DNA from: SIG455 sp045589495
GTDB lineage: Bacteria; Bacillota; Clostridia; UMGS1810
DNA: 10,085 bases
Assembly: GCA_045589495.1 (NCBI GenBank)
Contig: JAZNPF010000028.1
Span: 1 to 10,085, forward strand
Direction of reading: 5' to 3'
The notes beneath the pieces were generated by a model. That model did not search any database and had not been told where the DNA came from. It was given only the letters and a program-made list of their open reading frames with translations. Positions 1 to 6,339 of this stretch are shown in pieces (within the stretch, counting starts at the first letter, position 1; every line of letters begins with the position of its first letter). The translations under genes and the position numbers were made by a program.

Positions 1-79
1 CGTTTTTTTTATGTCTACGTTTATTTTATCATTTCATTCTAATGAATACGTTTTTCTTTTTCCAATATATGTAATTCAG

Positions 80-108
80 TTGATATTTTTTGTAAAAAGT
101 AGTATAAT
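80..108 (+). promoter_or_regulatory. sigma-A promoter of gapA
   Basis: The -35 box TTGATA (80-85) and the perfect -10 box TATAAT (103-108) are 17 bases apart. Transcription would start near 115, giving a leader of about 48 bases. A short dyad, TTCATT-CT-AATGAA (33-46), lies upstream and could be an operator, but nothing identifies its regulator. The T-rich bases 1-12 may be the tail of a terminator from the gene before the window. Confidence 0.85.
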
Positions 109-162
109 ATATAAGGTATAAAACCATTTTAAAAAAATAAAAAATTAGGAGGATTTATAAAA

Positions 163-1176
163 ATGGCAAATGTAAAAGTTGCAATTAACGGTTTTGGCCG
201 TATTGGTAGACTTGCTTTCAGACAAATGTTTGGTGCAGAAGGTTATGAAGTAGTTGCAATCAACGATCTTACAGATCCCAAAATGCTTGCACATCTTCTC
301 AAGTACGATTCTTCACAGGGCAGATACGATGGCCACACTGTAGAAGCTGCAGAAGGCGCTATTATCGTTGACGGTAAAAAAATCACAATCTACAGCGAAC
401 CCAAAGCTGCTGATCTTCCTTGGGGAGAAATCGGTGTAGACGTTGTTTTAGAATGTACAGGTTTCTACTGCTCTAAAGAAAAGAGCCAGGCTCACATCGA
501 TGCCGGCGCTAAAAAAGTTGTTATTTCTGCTCCTGCAGGTAATGACCTTAAAACAATCGTTTACAGCGTAAACGAAAACACACTTACTGCTGATGACACA
601 ATCATTTCAGCTGCATCTTGCACAACAAACTGCCTTGCTCCTATGGCAAAAGCACTCAACGACTTTGCTCCTATCCAGAGTGGTATCATGGCTACAATCC
701 ATGCTTACACAGGCGACCAGATGATTCTTGACGGTCCTCACAGAAAAGGCGACCTCAGACGTGCAAGAGCAGGTGCTGTTAACATCGTTCCTAACTCAAC
801 AGGTGCTGCAAAAGCAATCGGTCTTGTTATTCCTGAACTCAACGGCAAACTCATCGGTGCTGCACAGCGTGTTCCCGTTCCAACAGGTTCAACAACAATC
901 CTTACAGCAGTTGTAAAAGGTAAAGATGTAACTAAAGAAGCAATCAACGCTGCTATGAAAGCTGCAAGTTCTGAATCTTTCGGTTACAATGAAGATGAAA
1001 TCGTTTCTTCTGATATCGTAGGTATCACATACGGTTCACTCTTTGATGCAACACAGACAATGGTTGCAAAAATTTCTGATGATCTTTATGAAGTACAGGT
1101 TGTTTCTTGGTATGACAATGAAAACAGTTACACAAGCCAGATGGTAAGAACAATCAAATACTTTGCAGAAATCTAA
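163..1176 (+). CDS. gapA: Glyceraldehyde-3-phosphate dehydrogenase, NAD-dependent (glycolytic)
   Basis: This cytoplasmic tetramer enzyme oxidises glyceraldehyde-3-phosphate to 1,3-bisphosphoglycerate with NAD and phosphate. The N-terminal Rossmann motif NGFGRIGR is at residues 9-16. Asp35 followed by Leu36 is typical of NAD-preferring glycolytic forms. The catalytic motif SCTTNC places the nucleophile at Cys153, and His180 (ATIHAYTGDQ) is the expected base. The length of 337 residues is normal. The start is set by AGGAGG at 147-152, ten bases before the ATG. Codon use is noticeably more restricted (GCT, AAA, GTT, ACA, ATC) than in the protease genes downstream, which fits very high expression. 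It has its own promoter and terminator. In many Firmicutes it is followed by pgk and tpiA, but here it stands alone and converges on a minus-strand gene. Confidence 0.98.
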   Translation: MANVKVAINGFGRIGRLAFRQMFGAEGYEVVAINDLTDPKMLAHLLKYDSSQGRYDGHTVEAAEGAIIVDGKKITIYSEPKAADLPWGEIGVDVVLECTGFYCSKEKSQAHIDAGAKKVVISAPAGNDLKTIVYSVNENTLTADDTIISAASCTTNCLAPMAKALNDFAPIQSGIMATIHAYTGDQMILDGPHRKGDLRRARAGAVNIVPNSTGAAKAIGLVIPELNGKLIGAAQRVPVPTGSTTILTAVVKGKDVTKEAINAAMKAASSESFGYNEDEIVSSDIVGITYGSLFDATQTMVAKISDDLYEVQVVSWYDNENSYTSQMVRTIKYFAEI

Positions 1177-1197
1177 TTGGAATATCAATTAAAATTC

Positions 1198-1236
1198 AAA
1201 AGGACATCCTTAATGGATGTCCTTTTAGTTTTGTTT
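1198..1236. terminator. Bidirectional rho-independent terminator between gapA and the PHP gene
   Basis: The perfect 12-bp stem AAAAGGACATCC (1198-1209) / GGATGTCCTTTT (1215-1226) has a five-base loop. On the plus strand it runs into TTTTAGTTTTGTTT. On the minus strand the stem ends in TTTT followed by GAATTTTAATT, so it can end both convergent transcripts. Confidence 0.93.
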
Positions 1237-1238
1237 GC

Positions 1239-2060
1239 TTATATTTTTATTCCTTTAAATCCGTTTTTTGTGAGTATCAGTACCTCATTGAATCCGCATT
1301 GTTTTGCAAGGTCTATACCTACGTCAAAATTAGTGTCAAGATAACTTATATCGTGGCAGTCGGAACTTATTACAACTCCGCAGCCGAGTTCTTTTATTCT
1401 TTTTAAAATAAACGGCGCAGGATATGGTGTTAGGCGGTATCCTCTTGCTATTGCACCTACGTTTATCTCAAATACTTTAACTTTTTCTGCAATTGCCGTA
1501 ACAGCATCAAGCGCATAGTTTTTGTATGATTTGGAATCTGTGTCTATAATGCTGTGTTTTTCACAATGCTTGGTGATGAGGTCAAAATGACCGACTATAT
1601 CACATTTTGGTAAAGTGGTTACAAGTGTCATTGTTTCATAATAATCACGAACGAATTTTAAACTGTCCCCGCTATAATGTTTTTGTATGATATCTGTTAT
1701 GGTGTTCGGGTCAGAGTAGTCTATAACAAGATATTCGTTATTTTTTTTTATATAGTGTGCATCGCCAATAACATAGTCGTAGTCGGTAGGATCATCTTCC
1801 GAAAAAACATCAAATTCCACTCCGCAGAATATATCAATTATACCATCATACTTCGCTTTAAGTTGAGCAATTCGTTTTTTATATAATTCAGTACCGTCTA
1901 TTGTCATACAAGGTTCTAAATCAAACGAAGTGTATGAATGTCCGGAAAAACCTATTGAGTCAAAGCCGAGTTTTATGGCGTGTCTGACAGTTTCTTCGTA
2001 TTCGTATCTGCCGTCACAGAAAGTACCGTGAGTGTGTAAGTTTTGTGGGTATACAGGCAT
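1239..2060 (-). CDS. PHP-domain phosphoesterase, HisJ-type histidinol-phosphatase-like
   Basis: This is a metal-dependent phosphoesterase of the PHP family, 273 residues from the chosen start. Visible metal-site residues are the HxH pair His9 and His11 (NLHTHGTFCDG), Asp16, His41 (GFSGHSY), Glu82 (CGVEFD), His102 (GDAHYI), His158 (VGHFD) and the C-terminal Asp234/His236 (SSDCHD). That is the full set expected of a histidinol-phosphatase of the HisJ type. The start at 2060 is chosen because AAAGGAGG sits seven bases before it. A longer reading frame back to 2159 would run through the spoVG terminator and this gene's own promoter. No his genes are nearby, so the substrate is not proven; other PHP proteins of this size act on different sugar or nucleotide phosphates. 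Confidence 0.88.
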   Translation of the reverse strand: MPVYPQNLHTHGTFCDGRYEYEETVRHAIKLGFDSIGFSGHSYTSFDLEPCMTIDGTELYKKRIAQLKAKYDGIIDIFCGVEFDVFSEDDPTDYDYVIGDAHYIKKNNEYLVIDYSDPNTITDIIQKHYSGDSLKFVRDYYETMTLVTTLPKCDIVGHFDLITKHCEKHSIIDTDSKSYKNYALDAVTAIAEKVKVFEINVGAIARGYRLTPYPAPFILKRIKELGCGVVISSDCHDISYLDTNFDVGIDLAKQCGFNEVLILTKNGFKGIKI

Positions 2061-2067
2061 CGGACAT

Positions 2068-2075
2068 CCTCCTTT
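2068..2075 (-). promoter_or_regulatory. Ribosome binding site fixing the start of the PHP gene
   Basis: On the minus strand this reads AAAGGAGG, seven bases before the ATG at 2060-2058. It rules out the upstream in-frame ATG at 2159, which has no comparable site and lies within the spoVG terminator region. Confidence 0.9.
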
Positions 2076-2090
2076 TTCAAATATATTTAC

Positions 2091-2119
2091 AGTATACAAC
2101 TTTTTGTGGAAAAAAGCAA
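2091..2119 (-). promoter_or_regulatory. Probable sigma-A promoter of the PHP gene
   Basis: On the minus strand the -10 box TATACT (2096-2091) lies 17 bases after a weak -35 box TTGCTT (2119-2114). It sits just past the spoVG terminator and about 30 bases ahead of the start codon, so the PHP gene can be transcribed independently of spoVG. The -35 match is only partial. Confidence 0.5.
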
Positions 2120-2148
2120 ATAAAAACCGCATCTTTTTAAGATGCGGT
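2110..2148 (-). terminator. Rho-independent terminator of spoVG
   Basis: On the minus strand the stem ACCGCATCTT (2148-2139) / AAGATGCGGT (2135-2126), with a three-base loop, is followed by TTTTTATTTGCTTTTTT. It lies 31 bases after the spoVG stop codon. Confidence 0.92.
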
Positions 2149-2178
2149 CCGAAAATCACAACAAATTCTCAAGAACGA

Positions 2179-2451
2179 TTAGATTTCCTCTGCAGGTTCT
2201 TCAGCTTCGTTATATGCATTGATGATGATTTCCTCTATGTATTTTCTTGTTTCGAAATTAACAGGGTGAGCAACATCTTTAAAAGTACCGTCTTTCATTC
2301 TGCGATTTGGCATTGCAACAAACACCTTGTCTTCATTTTCGATAACTTTGATGTCATGAACTACAAATGCATCGTCAAACGTAACGGAAGCAACAGCTTT
2401 CATTTTACCGTCTGAACTGATTTTTCTGATTTTCACATTAGTGATTTCCAT
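2179..2451 (-). CDS. spoVG: SpoVG family regulator (septation and RNA/DNA-binding protein)
   Basis: A 90-residue protein that matches the SpoVG family along its whole length. The conserved blocks are the N-terminal MEITNVKIRKI, the central FDDAFVVHDIKVIE, then VAMPNRR, DGTFKDVAHPVN and a final acidic tail. SpoVG is a small nucleic-acid-binding protein that affects cell division and sporulation in Bacillus and virulence genes in Staphylococcus and Listeria. It also occurs in non-spore-forming Firmicutes, so it does not by itself show sporulation. AAAAGGAG (2460-2467 on the minus strand) is eight bases before the ATG. It is monocistronic, with a very strong promoter and its own terminator, and is divergent from the protease operon. 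No purR or yabJ is adjacent, unlike in Bacillus. Confidence 0.97.
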   Translation of the reverse strand: MEITNVKIRKISSDGKMKAVASVTFDDAFVVHDIKVIENEDKVFVAMPNRRMKDGTFKDVAHPVNFETRKYIEEIIINAYNEAEEPAEEI

Positions 2452-2470
2452 TGGTATAACTCCTTTTGAA

Positions 2471-2504
2471 CGGTATTGGTCAGTACCGTCGATTTGGCAA
2501 TACC
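2471..2504 (-). other. Possible alternative hairpins in the spoVG leader
   Basis: In the roughly 60-base spoVG leader, GGTATTG (2504-2498) can pair with CAATACC (2478-2472) across a 19-base loop. Alternatively, CGGTA (2488-2484) can pair with TACCG (2475-2471). The two hairpins share bases and exclude each other. The upper edge lies a few bases from the ribosome binding site. No known riboswitch class is recognised, and the stems are short. Confidence 0.3.
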
Positions 2505-2520
2505 AACCTTTTCTCTACTA

Positions 2521-2549
2521 ATTATATTAAACTTGTTTAATATTGTCAA
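2521..2549 (-). promoter_or_regulatory. Consensus sigma-A promoter of spoVG
   Basis: On the minus strand TTGACA (2549-2544) and TATAAT (2526-2521) are both perfect consensus boxes with the optimal 17-base spacing. The start would be near 2514. In Bacillus subtilis spoVG is driven by sigma-H; here the obvious promoter is the housekeeping type. Confidence 0.93.
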
Positions 2550-2704
2550 CAAAGTTGCAATCTAAAAATGAAAATTCTGTAATTTATAACAAATAAATCT
2601 TATTTTTTTTGTGCGTGTTGACATCGTAAAACAACCGTAAAGTGAATTTTTTTATTGTGTAAATTTACATAATGCGGTGCACAATATTAAAATAAATAAA
2701 TTTG
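2550..2704. other. Divergent intergenic stretch with dyads and phased repeats
   Basis: No gene is seen between the spoVG and protease-operon promoters. The stretch holds a perfect 12-base palindrome TGTAAATTTACA (2658-2669). An outer dyad, ATTGTG (2654-2659) / CACAAT (2680-2685), encloses it. Two direct CGTAAA copies (2625-2630 and 2636-2641) are 11 bases apart, about one helical turn. These could be regulator sites, but the DNA is AT-rich and no known operator is matched. Confidence 0.35.
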
Positions 2705-2733
2705 TTGGTATTTTTGAAAAAATATGGTATACT
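2705..2733 (+). promoter_or_regulatory. Sigma-A promoter of the M16 protease-lgt operon
   Basis: The -35 box TTGGTA (2705-2710) and -10 box TATACT (2728-2733) are 17 bases apart. A TG at 2725-2726 gives an extended -10 motif. The predicted start near 2740 leaves a leader of about 45 bases. Confidence 0.78.
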
Positions 2734-2770
2734 ATTAAATGACGTTATCAGTTGTTCCAAGTAAAGTTGC

Positions 2771-2776
2771 AGGAGG
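2771..2776 (+). promoter_or_regulatory. Ribosome binding site fixing the start of the first M16 gene
   Basis: AGGAGG lies eight bases before the ATG at 2785. A TTG at 2752 would put this site inside the coding frame (as codons for QEE), so the ATG is the better start. Confidence 0.9.
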
Positions 2777-2784
2777 AAAAATCA

Positions 2785-4053
2785 ATGTATGAATTGCAAA
2801 AGTTCAATATAAGCAAAGGAATAAATTTATATTATATAAATGATGATAAATACAAGACGGTATCTGTGTCTTTGTATCTGCACAGACCTGTTTCCAGAGA
2901 AGAAGTTACTAAAAATTCGCTTCTTTCGGGCGTACTTAAATCGGGTACGGCGTCATATCCGTCAATGAGGGATATCACACGTTATACAGAATCGCTTTAT
3001 GGCACCGTTTATGATGTTTCTGTTTCACGCAGGGGCGCTGTACAGTCGCTTGTGGCTTCCTGCAGTGCGGTGAATTCGTCTGTTTGCGGAGAAAATGTTA
3101 TTTCGGATGTAATCAGACTTATGTTTGAGTTTATGTTTAATCCTGCCACGGAAAACGGAAAATTTGTTGAAAGTTATGTTGAAACAGAAAAGAAGAATTT
3201 AAAAGATAACATAGAAAGTCTTATAAACGATAAACGTGCCTATGCGGATTTTCGGTGTATGGAGGAAATGTGCGAGGGTGAAAGCGGTGGCATCAACGAG
3301 TATGGTTATGTAGATGATCTTCCCCAACTCAATAGCGAAAATCTGTATCAGCATTATAAAAATATTATTACATCAAGCCCGGTCGATATATTTGTTGTCG
3401 GTGACTGTGATATTGATGAGGCAATAAAAATCACGCAAGAGATAATCGGCAAATATGATTTTGATATAACGCCTGTTGAGATGGAATATACAGATGCGAA
3501 AAAACGTGATGTAAAAAATGTGGAAGAATCTTTTGATGTTGCACAAGGCAAACTTGCCATGGGGTTGCGTACATTTATTGGTGCTGATGATGAACTTTAC
3601 TATCCGCTTCTGGTAGGCAACAGTGTGTTCGGCTCGGGTGCACATTCTAAACTTTTTAATAATGTGAGGGAAAAATCTTCGCTTGCATATTACGTATCAA
3701 GCAGGCTCGACAAGTATTCCAAAGTTATGCTTATAAGTTCAGGAATTGAATTTAAAAATTATGAACGTGCAAAAACAGAAATACTTCAGCAATTAGATGA
3801 TGTGAAAGCAGGTAAAATCACAGAGGACGAACTTGAAATTTCAAAAGATTTCATAATAAATCAGTACCGTTCATATCTGGACAGTCCGTATATGATAAGA
3901 AGTTTTTATCTTGGTCAGTTGCTTGCCGGCAAGGTTGTAACGGTTGATGAGGCTATAGAAAATGTCCGTGCTGTTACACTTGACAAAATAACAGAGGCGT
4001 TTGAAAACGTTACTCTTGATACAGTTTATTTTTTGAAAGGTAGAGAAGAATAA
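2785..4053 (+). CDS. ymfF: M16-family peptidase-like protein without zinc site, YmfF type
   Basis: A 422-residue soluble protein with the two-lobed M16 peptidase fold. The HxxEH zinc motif that should appear near residue 50-60 is missing; the region reads NSLLSGVLKSGTASYPSMRD. This marks it as the non-catalytic partner. The C-terminal lobe keeps the family's arginine/tyrosine substrate-cleft block, NVREKSSLAYYVSS (residues 293-306). Paired with the next gene it corresponds to the YmfF/YmfH pair of Bacillus, listed in databases as EF-P 5-aminopentanol modification-associated proteins YfmF/YfmH. M16 proteins often work as a clamshell of one active and one inactive chain, so the two probably form a heterodimer; that is inference. 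Its stop and the next start share one base (TAATG). The substrate is unknown, and no EF-P or modification gene is in the window. Confidence 0.88.
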   Translation: MYELQKFNISKGINLYYINDDKYKTVSVSLYLHRPVSREEVTKNSLLSGVLKSGTASYPSMRDITRYTESLYGTVYDVSVSRRGAVQSLVASCSAVNSSVCGENVISDVIRLMFEFMFNPATENGKFVESYVETEKKNLKDNIESLINDKRAYADFRCMEEMCEGESGGINEYGYVDDLPQLNSENLYQHYKNIITSSPVDIFVVGDCDIDEAIKITQEIIGKYDFDITPVEMEYTDAKKRDVKNVEESFDVAQGKLAMGLRTFIGADDELYYPLLVGNSVFGSGAHSKLFNNVREKSSLAYYVSSRLDKYSKVMLISSGIEFKNYERAKTEILQQLDDVKAGKITEDELEISKDFIINQYRSYLDSPYMIRSFYLGQLLAGKVVTVDEAIENVRAVTLDKITEAFENVTLDTVYFLKGREE

Positions 4054-5330
4054 TGCAACTTAATAAAATAGAGAATAAGTTAATCGGCGAAGTGATGTAT
4101 GTCGGCGAGCACAAAAGCGGTCTTGGTGTATTTGTTATTCCCAAACCTGGTTTTGTTAAAAAGTATGCTATATTTGGTACACGCTACGGTTCAATAGACA
4201 GTTCCTTTATTCCAAAAGACGAAAAAGAACCCGTCACCGTACCTGACGGAATTGCACACTTTTTAGAGCATAAAATGTTTGAACAACCAGACGGCACGAA
4301 TGCTTTTGACAAATTTGCAAAGTATGGAGCCAATGCAAATGCTTTTACATCGTTTAACTGCACTTGCTATCTGTTTTCATGTACAGACAATTTCAATGAA
4401 AACTTTGCGCATCTTCTCTCGTACGTTCAGGAGCCGTATTTTACAGATGAAAATGTAGAGAAAGAGCAGGGGATAATCGGTCAGGAAATACGTATGTATG
4501 ATGATGACCCGGACTGGCAGGTTCAGTTTAATCTCCTTAAAGCACTTTATGAAAACCACCCCGTTAAAATAGATATAGCAGGTACTGTTGAAAGTATTGC
4601 ACAGATTGATAAAGACGTATTGTATCAATGCTATAATACGTTTTATGATCCGTCCAATATGGCGGTTTGTGTTGTGGGGGACGTGGAGCCTGAAGATATT
4701 GCTAAAATCGTTGATGAGGCAATTGTTAAAGAAGGAACAGGCGAGGCGGCTGTTTCTCTTTATCCGGAAGAGCCCAATGGTGCATATAAAGATGAAATAC
4801 GTTCTAAACTTGATGTTGCAATACCGCTTTTCAATATGGGTTATAAAATAAATGATTTATCTGGTGGCGATGAACTTCTTAAAACTGAGATTGCTATGAA
4901 AATCCTTGTAAAACTAATTGCCGGCAGAAGCAGTGATCTTTATAATGATATGTATGAACAAGGTCTGATAAACGCCAATTTTGCCACAGATATAATGTGC
5001 GAACCGCAGTTTGCGTGCGTTGTTTTCGGCGGAGAAAGTGAAAAACCTGAAGAAGTCTGCGAACGTATAGAGCAGGCAATTGATAAACTTAAATCAGACG
5101 GCATAAATGAAGATGATTTCAACCGTGTCCGCAACGCTGTTATGGGTGGATTTGCACGTGGATTTAATGATGTTGAAAGTATCGGAACAATGGTTTTGCG
5201 TAATATTTTGAACGGTATAAATATTTTTAATTTCCATAAAGTATTTGAAACGGTTGATGTTGAATATGTAACTGAACGTCTTAACGATGTATTTACAAAA
5301 GAAAACAAGGCTGTTTCTATAGTATCGTAA
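4053..5330 (+). CDS. ymfH: M16-family zinc metallopeptidase, YmfH type
   Basis: A 425-residue cytoplasmic peptidase of the insulinase/pitrilysin family. The inverted zinc motif HFLEH gives His69, catalytic Glu72 and His73. The third ligand is most likely Glu145 in the helix EKEQGIIGQEIRMY, with the conserved Glu138 seven residues earlier. A D-P rich turn follows (YDDDPDW), as in other family members. It therefore carries the catalytic site its upstream partner lacks. It begins at the TAATG overlap with ymfF, with only a weak AG-rich site ahead of it, so translation is probably coupled. Lgt follows 12 bases after the stop. The known Bacillus homologue is linked genetically to EF-P modification, but the cleaved substrate is not established. 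Confidence 0.93.
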   Translation: MQLNKIENKLIGEVMYVGEHKSGLGVFVIPKPGFVKKYAIFGTRYGSIDSSFIPKDEKEPVTVPDGIAHFLEHKMFEQPDGTNAFDKFAKYGANANAFTSFNCTCYLFSCTDNFNENFAHLLSYVQEPYFTDENVEKEQGIIGQEIRMYDDDPDWQVQFNLLKALYENHPVKIDIAGTVESIAQIDKDVLYQCYNTFYDPSNMAVCVVGDVEPEDIAKIVDEAIVKEGTGEAAVSLYPEEPNGAYKDEIRSKLDVAIPLFNMGYKINDLSGGDELLKTEIAMKILVKLIAGRSSDLYNDMYEQGLINANFATDIMCEPQFACVVFGGESEKPEEVCERIEQAIDKLKSDGINEDDFNRVRNAVMGGFARGFNDVESIGTMVLRNILNGINIFNFHKVFETVDVEYVTERLNDVFTKENKAVSIVS

Positions 5331-5342
5331 GGAGGCGGAAGA

Positions 5343-6200
5343 ATGGGTGATATAAGCAAAACGCCAAACCTTGCACAACGTGGTTTTTACGGACCGATTG
5401 AATTTCCGGGATTCAATTTGATATTCAATCCGGATACAAACTTTTTTGGAACGAATATACATTGGTACGGCATAATAATTGCTGTCGGTCTTATACTGGC
5501 GATTGCCGTGTGTCTGCGTATAGGCAAAAAGCATGATGTCAGCGAAGATACAATATTTGATATGGTTATATTCGGTGCACCGTCAGCAGTTATATGCGCA
5601 AGGATGTATTACGTTATATTCAAATGGGACAGTTATAAAAACAGATTTTCAGATGTCTTTAAAATCTGGGAAGGCGGCATTGCTATATATGGCGCAGTTA
5701 TAGGTGCAGTTGCCGCAGTACTTATATATTGTAAAATCAAAAAAATCAATCCTTTGAAATGTATGGATGTCGGATGTATAGGTCTTGCTATTGGTCAGGC
5801 TGTCGGACGATGGGGAAATTTTGTAAACCGTGAAGCGTTTGGCGCTCCTGCAAGCAGCCTTGTGCCATGGAGAATGAAACTCTATACTGATGCCACACTT
5901 ACCACATGGGCAGAAGTTCACCCCACATTCCTTTATGAATCGTTGTGGAATATAGGTGTAACAATTATACTTATACGTCTTATAGGCAGAAAAAAATTTG
6001 ACGGTCAGGTGTTCTGGACATATCTGCTCTCTTACGGTGCTGGACGATTGTGGATAGAGGGAATGCGTCTTGACAGTTTGTACTTAGGTCCGGTACGTAT
6101 TTCTCAAATTGTTGCTTTTGTTACTGTTGTTTTGGCCATCATTATGCTCACAATAAGTTTAAAAAGAATGAAAAACCAACAACATATTAACGAAAACTGA
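5343..6200 (+). CDS. lgt: Phosphatidylglycerol--prolipoprotein diacylglyceryl transferase
   Basis: This integral membrane enzyme moves diacylglycerol from phosphatidylglycerol to the lipobox cysteine of prolipoproteins, the first step of lipoprotein maturation. It has 285 residues with about seven hydrophobic segments. The Lgt signature GRWGNFVNREAFG is at residues 155-167, with Arg156, Asn159 and Glu164 at the essential positions. Tyr42 (HWYG), HPTFLYES and the C-terminal RLWIEGMRLDSL also match. The segment that contains His103 in Escherichia coli reads EGGIAIYGAVIG, with Tyr116 in the histidine's place. The N-terminus is slightly longer than usual, with about 40 residues before the WYG motif. 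TAAGGAGG overlaps the ymfH stop, seven bases before the ATG, so it belongs to the protease operon. A client lipoprotein is encoded next, from a separate promoter. No strong terminator follows. Confidence 0.96.
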   Translation: MGDISKTPNLAQRGFYGPIEFPGFNLIFNPDTNFFGTNIHWYGIIIAVGLILAIAVCLRIGKKHDVSEDTIFDMVIFGAPSAVICARMYYVIFKWDSYKNRFSDVFKIWEGGIAIYGAVIGAVAAVLIYCKIKKINPLKCMDVGCIGLAIGQAVGRWGNFVNREAFGAPASSLVPWRMKLYTDATLTTWAEVHPTFLYESLWNIGVTIILIRLIGRKKFDGQVFWTYLLSYGAGRLWIEGMRLDSLYLGPVRISQIVAFVTVVLAIIMLTISLKRMKNQQHINEN

Positions 6201-6209
6201 TATCTATGA

Positions 6210-6246
6210 TGTGAAATATTCACAAAATTGACGGTTTTATCAATTT
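6210..6246. repeat. Two dyads upstream of the binding-protein promoter
   Basis: TGTGAA-ATA-TTCACA (6210-6224) and AAATTGA (6225-6231) / TCAATTT (6240-6246) lie back to back, ending six bases before the -35 box. They may be operators for the transporter operon or, for the second, a poor terminator for lgt (it lacks a T-run). No regulator can be assigned. Confidence 0.4.
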
Positions 6247-6251
6247 AGCAC

Positions 6252-6280
6252 TTTACTTTGATAAAGTTTTGTCGTATAAT
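6252..6280 (+). promoter_or_regulatory. Sigma-A promoter of the amino acid ABC transporter operon
   Basis: The -35 box TTTACT (6252-6257) is 17 bases before a perfect -10 box TATAAT (6275-6280). TTGTCGTA (6269-6276) overlaps the -10 and matches six of the seven core bases of a Spo0A box (TGTCGAA). Transcription should start near 6287. Confidence 0.82.
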
Positions 6281-6287
6281 AAACACG

Positions 6288-6303
6288 TGCCTTGATTAAG
6301 GCA
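6288..6303 (+). other. Hairpin at the very 5' end of the transporter mRNA
   Basis: TGCCTT-GATT-AAGGCA is a perfect six-bp stem with a four-base loop. It begins about one base after the predicted start of transcription. Stem-loops at mRNA 5' ends are known to slow decay by 5'-dependent RNases such as RNase J and, through RppH, RNase Y; that role here is inferred. Confidence 0.55.
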
Positions 6304-6339
6304 TTTAATAATTACATAATTGAAACGGAGAGAATTATT

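Noticed and set aside
2061..2159. Longer N-terminus for the PHP protein
   Set aside because: The extra 33 residues would be encoded by the promoter and terminator region and look non-conserved. AAAGGAGG clearly marks the start at 2060.
2032..2415. Plus-strand open frame of 127 codons
   Set aside because: It lies antisense to spoVG and the PHP gene, has no ribosome binding site and shows no family resemblance.
2572..2603. Sigma-H-like promoter for spoVG (ATAAGATTT and ACAGAATTT on the minus strand)
   Set aside because: The -10 half fits the sigma-H pattern, but the -35 half has a mismatch and the spacer is 14 bases instead of 11-12. A perfect sigma-A promoter lies closer to the gene.
6210..6224. 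CRP/FNR-type site TGTGA...TCACA
   Set aside because: The half sites are separated by five bases instead of six, so the symmetry centre is wrong for that family. It is kept only as an unassigned dyad.
6292..6339. Longer N-terminus for the binding protein
   Set aside because: It would start within the 5' hairpin, lacks a ribosome binding site and would place 16 residues ahead of a clear lipoprotein signal peptide.
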